A DNA stretch of 18,840 nt from Alphaproteobacteria bacterium (lineage in GTDB: Bacteria; Pseudomonadota; Alphaproteobacteria; RS24), in contig JAAOIL010000097.1 in assembly GCA_015163825.1 (NCBI GenBank), forward strand, positions 1 through 18,840, given 5' to 3'. The number at the start of each line of letters is the position of its first letter. The first letter of the stretch is position 1. Of the stretch, positions 8,854 to 14,809 are shown in pieces. The position numbers and the translations under genes were made by a program. Under the pieces are notes generated by a model. It was given only the letters and a program-made list of their open reading frames with translations, ran no database searches and was not told the origin of the DNA.

Positions 8854-9057
8854 TTAGCGGTTTGTTATTGCCGTTGTGCCCATTTGAATTGCTTCGCCAA
8901 CATCATCCGCCCAGACGATAGGTCTAGCATATTCAATAAACATATACCCTCTTACGTGATGCCAGACTGCCACCCCATCTTGGTTGGAGTTCAATATTTC
9001 ATATCCGAATAGAGGTAAGTGTTTGATTTTATCTTTTGGTATTGGAATATATGGCAT
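8854..9057 (-). CDS. Small protein of unknown function (67 aa)
   Basis: I do not recognise this protein. It has no signal peptide or membrane segment and contains aromatic and charged residues through its length (for example LPLFGYEILN, VWHHVRGYMF). It follows the 109-aa gene by 5 nt on the same strand without a clear ribosome site of its own, so it would rely on coupled re-initiation. It is tail-to-tail with gshA. The call rests on position in a two-gene unit and a protein-like composition; it could also be a chance reading frame. Confidence 0.5.
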   Translation of the reverse strand: MPYIPIPKDKIKHLPLFGYEILNSNQDGVAVWHHVRGYMFIEYARPIVWADDVGEAIQMGTTAITNR

Positions 9058-9062
9058 AAAAA

Positions 9063-9392
9063 TTATGCAGCATTCAAATTCTTGAAATCCACCGTATAGG
9101 ACTGTGTGGGGCGTGCGCCTGTTGCAATAACCCGAGTACGAGTTTCAATTTTTTTGCTATCAAGGACAAATAAACGAATATAATCGGCTATAATATCTTT
9201 TGCAGAGGTCGCCGCTTGTTTCTCTGTATCTCTAAAAATAAAAAAAGCAGGCGCAATTGGGCGGTGCGCAAAAAACTCACCCGCATCATTTTGACCAATG
9301 ATAAAATTATAATTTTTATTAAAATCGTTATCATCTAAGTCTAGATTATAAGAAGCGATAGATTTTTGATCTATTGTATCTAAATCAGTCAT
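9063..9392 (-). CDS. Small protein of unknown function (109 aa)
   Basis: I do not recognise a family. The N-terminal 35 residues are acidic and Asn/Asp-rich. A middle part, APAFFIFRDTEKQAATSAKD, reads like a soluble alpha/beta domain, and the C-terminus ends SYTVDFKNLNAA. There is no signal peptide or membrane helix. The gene is well supported by its signals: a perfect AAAGGAG ribosome site (9399-9405, complement) 6 nt before the ATG, and a good sigma70-like promoter upstream. It is probably co-transcribed with the 67-aa gene and is divergent from the LysR-type regulator, which makes that regulator a candidate controller. The coding region is more AT-rich than the flanking housekeeping genes. 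Confidence 0.75.
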   Translation of the reverse strand: MTDLDTIDQKSIASYNLDLDDNDFNKNYNFIIGQNDAGEFFAHRPIAPAFFIFRDTEKQAATSAKDIIADYIRLFVLDSKKIETRTRVIATGARPTQSYTVDFKNLNAA

Positions 9393-9414
9393 AATTTTCT
9401 CCTTTGTTATATGA

Positions 9415-9443
9415 ATCTTACTTTATGAATATCGCCTCGTCAA
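9415..9443 (-). promoter_or_regulatory. Sigma70-like promoter of the small-gene pair
   Basis: On the minus strand TTGACG (9438-9443) is followed after exactly 17 nt by TAAGAT (9415-9420). These match the -35 and -10 consensus at five and four of six positions. The implied start is near 9408, which gives a leader of about 16 nt carrying the AAAGGAG ribosome site of the 109-aa gene. Confidence 0.6.
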
Positions 9444-9518
9444 TAAATTTATACCTATTTTACCCTTTTGCGTGGGATTTTTGTATATATTGTTTGATAT
9501 ATTTGCAATATTGTATAT

Positions 9519-9543
9519 TTGCATATAAGATATTGCATATAAG
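9519..9543 (+). repeat. 11-bp direct repeat before the LysR-type gene
   Basis: TTGCATATAAG occurs at 9519-9529 and again at 9533-9543, separated by ATA (period 14). A partial copy, TTGCAATA, lies at 9503-9510. The second copy ends 13 nt before the regulator start codon. The repeats contain TATAAG-like sequence, so they could be -10 elements, an operator for autoregulation, or both. The surrounding 9470-9545 stretch is strongly AT-rich. Confidence 0.6.
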
Positions 9544-9556
9544 CAATGAGGCACTT

Positions 9557-10507
9557 ATGAAAAAATTAGATTGGGACGATTTACGCTTTTTTCTAGCGGT
9601 TGCGGCGGCGGGTAGTTTATCGGCGGCGGCGAGGGCGCTAGATGTCAATACGACAACGGTTTTGCGGCGCATAGCAAATCTGGAGGAATCGTGCGGGACA
9701 CGCCTATTTGAGCGGTTACGGGTTGGCTATAAACTGACCCCTGCTGGCGCGCAGTTTTTGGAGCGATTAGAGCCAGTGGATAGTCGTTTATCGTCTTTAT
9801 TGCGTGATTTTCATGCGGAAACTGGGGATTATCGGGGCGTCGTGCGTTTGGGGGCAAGCGATATGCTGGCTTCGCAATTATTGATGCCGTCTATGGCAGA
9901 TTTTCAGGCGCAACACCCCGATATTGGCGTGGATATTGTCGCAGATGCCCACCCATTGGGGGGTCGTGATGCGCTTCATCAAACACGGGTGGTGCATAAT
10001 GAGCGTGATGTGGATTTGGCGTTGCGCTTAGCACGACCGATACAGGGGGATATGTTGGTGCGCAAACTAGCCGATATTGCCTATGGGCTTTATGCGAGCC
10101 CTGCCTATCTCAAGCAATATGGCAAGCCAGAAGTGGGAGATTTGGCGGGGCATAAGATTATTGGCTTTGCCGCAGATGATAGACCATTAGGACCAGTCTG
10201 GTGGCTCAATCGTGCCGAGCGTAATGGCGAAGTCGTTATGCGGGCAGGGGCGGCATCGGTGCGCTGTGCGGCGGCACAAGCGGGTATCGGTATTGTCGCT
10301 TTGCCTCTGTTTTATGGTAAATTATACGAAAAAATAGGAAAAATAGGACAATTAGCCCCGATATGTGGCGCAGATGTTGTCGGCACATTAGAACTCTGGC
10401 TGCTGGCACGTAATGATATGGCAAAACTCGCCCATATAAGAGCCGTGATGGATTTCACCATCGCAACAATCCACGCCCAGACCAGCATTTTGGCGACAGG
10501 TCTATAG
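9557..10507 (+). CDS. LysR-family transcriptional regulator
   Basis: 316 aa from the ATG at 9557, chosen because GAGG lies 6 nt upstream and because the LysR N-terminus (LDWDDLRFFLAVAAAGSLSAAARALDV) begins right there. An in-frame extension back to 9404 encodes unlikely AT-rich sequence. The winged helix-turn-helix spans about 5-65, with NTTTVLRRIANLEE as the recognition helix region. The effector-binding domain runs from about 90 to 300 (VRLGASDML..., DLALRLARP, WLNRAERNGEVVMRAGAASVRCAAAQAGIGIVALP). The family usually acts as a tetramer, represses itself and controls a divergent gene; here the divergent unit is the pair of small unknown genes. The next gene downstream is leuA, but that gene has its own promoter and leader. 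The effector is unknown. Confidence 0.9.
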   Translation: MKKLDWDDLRFFLAVAAAGSLSAAARALDVNTTTVLRRIANLEESCGTRLFERLRVGYKLTPAGAQFLERLEPVDSRLSSLLRDFHAETGDYRGVVRLGASDMLASQLLMPSMADFQAQHPDIGVDIVADAHPLGGRDALHQTRVVHNERDVDLALRLARPIQGDMLVRKLADIAYGLYASPAYLKQYGKPEVGDLAGHKIIGFAADDRPLGPVWWLNRAERNGEVVMRAGAASVRCAAAQAGIGIVALPLFYGKLYEKIGKIGQLAPICGADVVGTLELWLLARNDMAKLAHIRAVMDFTIATIHAQTSILATGL

Positions 10508-10521
10508 AGCGAACAAATGAC

Positions 10522-10549
10522 TTGCAAAGCCCTGTTTGCTTGCTATAAC
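10522..10549 (+). promoter_or_regulatory. Promoter of the leuA leader transcript
   Basis: TTGCAA (10522-10527), a 16-nt spacer, then TATAAC (10544-10549) preceded by TGC, giving an extended -10. The predicted start is near 10556, so the leader before leuA is about 210-230 nt long and includes a 39-codon peptide. The right half of the -10 is inside an inverted repeat. Confidence 0.6.
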
Positions 10550-10563
10550 AAAAACATAGCAAG
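10539..10563. repeat. Inverted repeat over the leuA promoter -10
   Basis: CTTGCTAT (10539-10546), a 9-nt A-rich loop, ATAGCAAG (10556-10563): a perfect 8-bp dyad. It spans the -10 and the predicted start, a typical place for a repressor operator. No U-run follows it on either strand in a form that would make it an intrinsic terminator for the lysR gene. Confidence 0.55.
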
Positions 10564-10578
10564 ACTTTGGAACGGAAA

Positions 10579-10698
10579 ATGAAACAGACACAAACGATAA
10601 TAAACGATACTATTTTATCAACACGATTTATCGTGCGTGATCGTGCGTCTGTATTTTGCGTGCCTCATATTTTCAACCTCCTCCTTATCAGCCCCTGA
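10579..10698 (+). CDS. leuL: Leucine-rich-ending leader peptide of leuA (39 aa)
   Basis: ATG at 10579, stop TGA at 10696-10698. The peptide starts MKQTQTIIND and ends HIFNLLLISP; the three Leu codons CTC CTC CTT occupy 10678-10686 and are followed by an Ile codon. A GGA at 10574-10576 sits 2-5 nt before the start, a weak ribosome site. Runs of the regulated amino acid near the end of a short peptide before its biosynthetic gene are the hallmark of ribosome-mediated attenuation, known for leu operons in proteobacteria including alphaproteobacteria. The stop codon lies in the 5' arm of the hairpin described next. The role as leucine sensor is inferred from codons and position. Confidence 0.72.
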   Translation: MKQTQTIINDTILSTRFIVRDRASVFCVPHIFNLLLISP

Positions 10699-10746
10699 TT
10701 GATGTCGTCCATTGGGACGTCGGGTCAGGGGATAACGATAAGAGAG
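10681..10746 (+). promoter_or_regulatory. Attenuator hairpin pairing Leu codons with the downstream ribosome-site region
   Basis: The stems are, from the outside in: CTC-CTTATC (10681-10689) with GATAAG-A-GAG (10737-10746, one bulged A); CCCCTGA (10692-10698) with TCAGGGG (10725-10731); CGTCC (10706-10710) with GGACG (10715-10719). The 5' arm holds two of the three Leu codons and the leader stop; the 3' arm ends in the GAGAG purine run before the first ATG cluster. No U-tract follows, so a classical intrinsic terminator is not evident. A ribosome stalled at the Leu codons would cover the 5' arm and prevent the hairpin, leaving the 3' arm free. I infer control of leuA expression by leucine supply. 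Confidence 0.6.
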
Positions 10747-10786
10747 ATTTCAATGACATGAAAATATGAAAAAGGATGAAAACGAT

Positions 10787-12367
10787 ATGACCCAAGATAA
10801 CAAACAAACACCAATAAGCCAAAATACAGACGAAGGTCGCGTATTTATATTTGACACAACTTTGCGTGATGGCGAGCAATCGCCGGGGGCGTCTATGACG
10901 ATGGAAGAAAAATTGCAAATAGCAGAAATGCTAGATGCAATGGGCGTCGATATTATTGAAGCCGGTTTCCCCATTGCGTCTAATGGTGATTTTGAAAGTG
11001 TGCAACAAGTTGCGCTTTTGGTTAAGAATGCGCAAGTGTGTGCGCTGGCGCGTGCGGGAAAAAAAGATATTGATAGAGCGGGGGACGCTTTGCGTAAAGC
11101 GCACGCCCCACGCATACATACTTTTATTTCCACCAGCCCTGTGCATATGAAATACAAATTGAAAATGGAAGCGCAAGATGTTTTGGAGATGGTGGCTTCT
11201 TCTGTGACCCATGCCCGCCACTATACAGATAATGTGGAATGGTCGCCCGAAGATGCGACACGCACCGATAAAGATTTCTTGTGTGCCGTGGTGGAAACGG
11301 CGATTAAAGCGGGGGCGACCACTATCAATATCCCAGACACAGTGGGCTATACAACCCCTCAAGAATATCACCAGATTATCACAATGCTGCGCGAACGTGT
11401 GCCTAATATAGACAAAGTGATACTTGCCACGCATTGCCATAATGATTTGGGCTTGGCAGTGGCGAACTCGCTTGCGGGTGTGGCAGCAGGGGCGCGCCAG
11501 ATAGAATGCACAATCAATGGCATTGGCGAACGCGCTGGCAATGCCGCCTTAGAAGAAGTGGTGATGGCATTAAATGTGCGCCAAGATATTATGCCACAAT
11601 GGACGGGTATCAAAACACAAATGCTCGCCCCCGCCTCTAAACTTGTATCGGCAGTGACGGCATTTCCCGTGCAATATAATAAAGCGATTGTCGGACAAAA
11701 TGCTTTCGCCCATGAAAGTGGAATCCACCAAGATGGTATGTTGAAACACAACCAAACTTACGAGATTATGACACCAGAAAGTGTCGGCATTTCAAAAAGT
11801 TCTTTGGTTATGGGTAAGCATTCTGGTCGCCACGCCTTTAGAGAAAAAATATCCGAACTTGGTTATCGCCTTGGGGATAATCAAGTGAAAGATGCTTTCG
11901 TGCGCTTCAAAGATCTGGCAGACCGCAAGAAACATATTTTTGATGACGATATTATCGCTTTGGTTGATGATGAATTCGCTAAAGGTGGCGATAGTATTCG
12001 CCTTGTGTCTTTGTCTGTTGTCAGTGGCACGGAAGAAGCGCAACGGGCGCATCTGGTGCTTGAGATTGACGGCGTACAATCGGAGGTGGAAAGCATTGGC
12101 GATGGTCCTGTTGATGCGCTATTCACAGCGATAAAAACATTATTCCCGCATGAGGCGGTGTTGCAACTCTATAAGGTTGCTGCCGTCACACAAGGCACAG
12201 ATGCGCAAGCCGAAGTCAGTGTGCGCCTAAGCGAGAATGGAAAAAGCGTTATTGGGCGCGGGGCAGACACAGATACGATGGTTGCCTCGGCGCGTGCTTA
12301 TATAAGTGCGCTCAATAAGCTTGTCATTAAACGTCAACGCCAAGCCCCCGATAGTATGTCGGCATAA
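10787..12367 (+). CDS. leuA: 2-isopropylmalate synthase
   Basis: 526 aa from the ATG at 10787, similar to the roughly 523 aa of E. coli LeuA. It condenses acetyl-CoA with 2-oxoisovalerate, the first committed step of leucine synthesis. The TIM-barrel catalytic domain carries FDTTLRDGEQSPG at about 22-34 and the metal-binding HCH of THCHNDLG at 216-218. Near 244-251 is NGIGERAG. The C-terminal leucine-feedback domain occupies about the last 120 residues (VSGTEEAQRAHLVLEIDG onward). The start at 10787 is preferred because AAAGGA lies 10 nt upstream; an in-frame ATG at 10766 would add seven residues but has no adjacent ribosome site. It is preceded by a leucine leader peptide and followed 39 nt later by mreB. 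Confidence 0.95.
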   Translation: MTQDNKQTPISQNTDEGRVFIFDTTLRDGEQSPGASMTMEEKLQIAEMLDAMGVDIIEAGFPIASNGDFESVQQVALLVKNAQVCALARAGKKDIDRAGDALRKAHAPRIHTFISTSPVHMKYKLKMEAQDVLEMVASSVTHARHYTDNVEWSPEDATRTDKDFLCAVVETAIKAGATTINIPDTVGYTTPQEYHQIITMLRERVPNIDKVILATHCHNDLGLAVANSLAGVAAGARQIECTINGIGERAGNAALEEVVMALNVRQDIMPQWTGIKTQMLAPASKLVSAVTAFPVQYNKAIVGQNAFAHESGIHQDGMLKHNQTYEIMTPESVGISKSSLVMGKHSGRHAFREKISELGYRLGDNQVKDAFVRFKDLADRKKHIFDDDIIALVDDEFAKGGDSIRLVSLSVVSGTEEAQRAHLVLEIDGVQSEVESIGDGPVDALFTAIKTLFPHEAVLQLYKVAAVTQGTDAQAEVSVRLSENGKSVIGRGADTDTMVASARAYISALNKLVIKRQRQAPDSMSA

Positions 12368-12406
12368 AAACCTCGTCATAATGGTGAGGGATGAAAGGAG
12401 ATAGAA

Positions 12407-13450
12407 ATGTTTAATAGAATACTAGGTATGTTTTCTGCCGATATGGCTATTGATTTAGGCACGGCGAATACCGTTGTCTATGTGCGCGGACGCGGCATTG
12501 TGCTGGACGAGCCGTCAGTGGTGGCGATATTTGAACAGCAGGGTCGCAAACGTGTTCTCGCTGTCGGTGAAGAGGCGAAGGTGATGCTGGGGCGGACGCC
12601 GGGCAATATCAAAGCCATTCGCCCTATGCGTGATGGTGTGATTGCCGACTTTGATGTCACGGAAGAGATGATTAAACATTTCATACATAAGGTGCATGAC
12701 AGACGCACATTTGCGACGCCGCGTGTGATTGTGTGTGTGCCGTCAGGGGCAACAGCGGTGGAGCGCCGCGCGATTCAAGAAAGTGCGATGTCGGCGGGGG
12801 CGCGCAGTGTGTATCTGATAGAGGAGCCTATGGCGGCTGCCATCGGGGCTGGTCTGCCTGTAACAGAGCCGACAGGGTCTATGGTGGTTGATATTGGTGG
12901 TGGCACGACAGAAGTGGCAGTGCTATCGCTTGGTGGTATTGTTTATGCGAAGTCGGTTCGTGTTGGGGGCGATAAAATGGACGAGTCAATCATCGCCCAT
13001 ATTCGTCGCAAATATAATCTGCTCTTGGGGGAATCAAGTGCGGAGCGTATTAAAAAACAAGTTGGTTCTGCCACGCGTCTTTCTGTTGAAGGCGAGGATA
13101 GCTATATCAAAGTTAAAGGGCGCGACTTAATGAATGGTGTGCCACGCGAAGTGTCTATCTCACAAGATGAAGTGGCAGAGGCATTAGCCGATCCCGTCAG
13201 CGAAATTGTTGAGGCGGTTAAGGTGGCACTAGAAGGCACCCCACCAGAACTAGCGGCAGATATTGTTGATAAGGGCATTGTGCTTACAGGTGGCGGGGCT
13301 TTGCTCAAAAACCTAGATACACATTTGGCGGAAGAAACAGGACTGCCGGTTTTTGTTGCCGATAAGGCTTTGTCGTGTGTCGCCCTTGGCACGGGTCAAG
13401 CGTTAGAGCACTTAAAAGAGATGAAGCACATTTTATCGGAGACTTATTAG
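12407..13450 (+). CDS. mreB: Rod shape-determining actin homologue MreB
   Basis: 347 aa, the usual MreB length. It forms membrane-bound ATP-dependent filaments that organise side-wall peptidoglycan synthesis. The N-terminus MFNRILGMF is a plausible amphipathic membrane helix. Actin-fold phosphate loops are clear: DLGTANT at 16-22 and VDIGGGTTEVA at about 161-171. IEEPMAAAIGAGLPV at 138-152 and VLTGGGALLKNLD near 290 complete the nucleotide pocket. A strong AAAGGAG ribosome site sits 6 nt before the ATG. It is the first gene of a compact five-gene cell-shape operon placed directly after leuA, an order I recall from other alphaproteobacteria. No terminator separates it from leuA, so read-through is possible. 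Confidence 0.97.
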   Translation: MFNRILGMFSADMAIDLGTANTVVYVRGRGIVLDEPSVVAIFEQQGRKRVLAVGEEAKVMLGRTPGNIKAIRPMRDGVIADFDVTEEMIKHFIHKVHDRRTFATPRVIVCVPSGATAVERRAIQESAMSAGARSVYLIEEPMAAAIGAGLPVTEPTGSMVVDIGGGTTEVAVLSLGGIVYAKSVRVGGDKMDESIIAHIRRKYNLLLGESSAERIKKQVGSATRLSVEGEDSYIKVKGRDLMNGVPREVSISQDEVAEALADPVSEIVEAVKVALEGTPPELAADIVDKGIVLTGGGALLKNLDTHLAEETGLPVFVADKALSCVALGTGQALEHLKEMKHILSETY

Positions 13451-13461
13451 GTTAAGTAAAA

Positions 13462-14283
13462 ATGGCAAGGCTTGGGTCAAGAGGGCGGCGCGGACGCGCG
13501 ATAAGCGCAACAGGGATTGCCGTTTTATGTATTCTGGCAGCCTTTTTCTTCTTGGTATTCGTGCCGCGCAAGACGGCTTGGGTGTATTGGCTAGAAAATA
13601 AAACCACCGCCATAATGACACCGCTTTATAGTGTGGCGTCTGCGCCTTTTCAAAAAATACGTGAATGGCAAATGGATTGGTCAAATTTGCTAGATGCCCA
13701 CGAACAAAATGAGGCGTTGCGTGGTGCTAATAAAACATTGAATAACCGCTTGGGTGAGTTGGATTTAATGCGGGCACAATTGAAAAAATACCAAGACTTA
13801 TTGGCACTGCCGCTAGAGCCAGATTTACGCATGGCATCGGCGCGGGTGGTGGCAGATTTGAATAGCCCCTTCGTGCATACATTGCTTGCCAATAATGGTA
13901 GCCGCGCTGGTATTGCAAAAGGGCAAGCGGTTATCGGGGCGCATGGGCTTGTCGGACGGATATTTTCTAGCAATAATAATGCGGCGCGCATTTTACTCCT
14001 GACCGATTTCAATAGTCATATCCCTGTCATCACCCATGATGGCGCGACACGCGCTATACTATCGGGGCGTAATCAGGCTGTGCCTATTTTATCATTTTTG
14101 TCCCGCCAAGCGACATTGGCAGATGGCGACCAGATTGTAACATCGGGGGCGGGCGGGTATTTGCCAGCCGGCATACCTGTTGGCACAATCACGATAGAAG
14201 ATAATCAGCCACACATTATGTTGCACGAAGATTTAACGCATTTAGATTATGTGCGTATCATCTTATCGGCACAGATAAAATAG
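13462..14283 (+). CDS. mreC: Rod shape-determining protein MreC
   Basis: 273 aa. A basic N-terminus (RGRRGR), one membrane helix at about 14-34, a periplasmic coiled coil around 76-114 (EQNEALRGANKTLNNRLGEL...), then the double beta-barrel domain with the family segment NSPFVHTLLANNGSRAGIAKGQAV near 140-165. MreC bridges MreB and PBP2/RodA on the periplasmic side and activates PBP2. It starts 11 nt after mreB. No proline-rich C-terminal tail is present, in contrast to some alphaproteobacterial MreC proteins. Confidence 0.93.
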   Translation: MARLGSRGRRGRAISATGIAVLCILAAFFFLVFVPRKTAWVYWLENKTTAIMTPLYSVASAPFQKIREWQMDWSNLLDAHEQNEALRGANKTLNNRLGELDLMRAQLKKYQDLLALPLEPDLRMASARVVADLNSPFVHTLLANNGSRAGIAKGQAVIGAHGLVGRIFSSNNNAARILLLTDFNSHIPVITHDGATRAILSGRNQAVPILSFLSRQATLADGDQIVTSGAGGYLPAGIPVGTITIEDNQPHIMLHEDLTHLDYVRIILSAQIK

Positions 14284-14296
14284 CGGGTATTGTGTA

Positions 14297-14806
14297 ATGT
14301 CTTATGCAACAGAAAAATCCTCTACCCTTATAGATAATGGCGTCTTTTATCTGGGTATGCTTGTGTTGGTCTGGGTGGGCGGCATTTATAATTGGCAAGG
14401 CTGGTTATCGGGGCTAGATATTGGCTTGCCCTTTGTGCCGTTATTTATTTTGGCACGACAAAGCAATAGCAAACTCGTCCCCTTATTTGTTTTGGCATTG
14501 GGCTTATTCAAAGATGTATTGGGCGGCACACCTTTTGGGTTTTGGGGGTTATTGTTTATCACTTTTTATGTGCTTATTTATGCGATGCAAAGATTGGTAA
14601 GCGTTGAAGGTTATAGGGAGCAATGGATGAGTTTTGCGCTCAATATCGGGATTATTTACACGATTGCGTTTGCGATTGCTTTGGGGCGCCAAGATATAAC
14701 GGCTTCTCCTTTGGCGATGATTATCTCGGCGCTTGCGACTTGTCTTTTTTATCCGTTGATTGCGTTATTGTTCCGCCTCACACCAGCGATGATTGGCGAG
14801 GAATAG
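14297..14806 (+). CDS. mreD: Rod shape-determining membrane protein MreD
   Basis: 169 aa, almost entirely hydrophobic with about five membrane helices and no signal peptide. Sequence conservation in MreD is low; the best marker is LFKDVLGGTPFGFWGLLFI at about 71-89 (the usual L-x-D-x-L-x-G-x-P-x-G pattern). The call also depends on its place between mreC and mrdA. Its stop codon touches the mrdA start region, suggesting coupled translation. Its GAGG near the end serves as the ribosome site of mrdA. Confidence 0.88.
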   Translation: MSYATEKSSTLIDNGVFYLGMLVLVWVGGIYNWQGWLSGLDIGLPFVPLFILARQSNSKLVPLFVLALGLFKDVLGGTPFGFWGLLFITFYVLIYAMQRLVSVEGYREQWMSFALNIGIIYTIAFAIALGRQDITASPLAMIISALATCLFYPLIALLFRLTPAMIGEE

Positions 14807-14809
14807 TTG

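Noticed and set aside
8791..9012. 73-aa plus-strand frame overlapping the gshA end
   Set aside because: It starts inside gshA in another frame, has no ribosome site and a Cys/His-rich shadow composition. The minus-strand 67-aa gene fits the operon context better.
9404..9556. In-frame N-terminal extension of the LysR-type gene
   Set aside because: It encodes an aromatic, AT-rich stretch unlike any LysR N-terminus. It overlaps the divergent promoter, and the ATG at 9557 has a well-placed GAGG and begins exactly at the HTH domain.
10539..10563. Rho-independent terminator for the LysR-type gene
   Set aside because: The stem is AT-rich with a 9-nt loop and is followed by ACTTTGG rather than a U-run; it overlaps a good extended -10 promoter instead.
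10681..10746. Classical intrinsic terminator in the leuA leader
   Set aside because: The GC-rich stem is present, but the following sequence is ATAACGATAAG with no U-tract, so I call it an attenuator hairpin without claiming transcription termination.
10931..11440. 169-aa open frame antisense to leuA
   Set aside because: It lies wholly inside the conserved catalytic domain of leuA, has His/Arg-rich shadow composition and shows no ribosome site. The same applies to the antisense frames at 10750-11157 and 11368-11751.
12368..12406. Terminator between leuA and mreB
   Set aside because: Only a weak CCTC/GAGG pairing is visible with no U-run; the gap mainly holds the mreB ribosome site.
14807..14809. 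TTG as start codon of mrdA
   Set aside because: The adjacent ATG at 14810 is better spaced from GAGGA (7 nt against 4 nt) and is the stronger codon.
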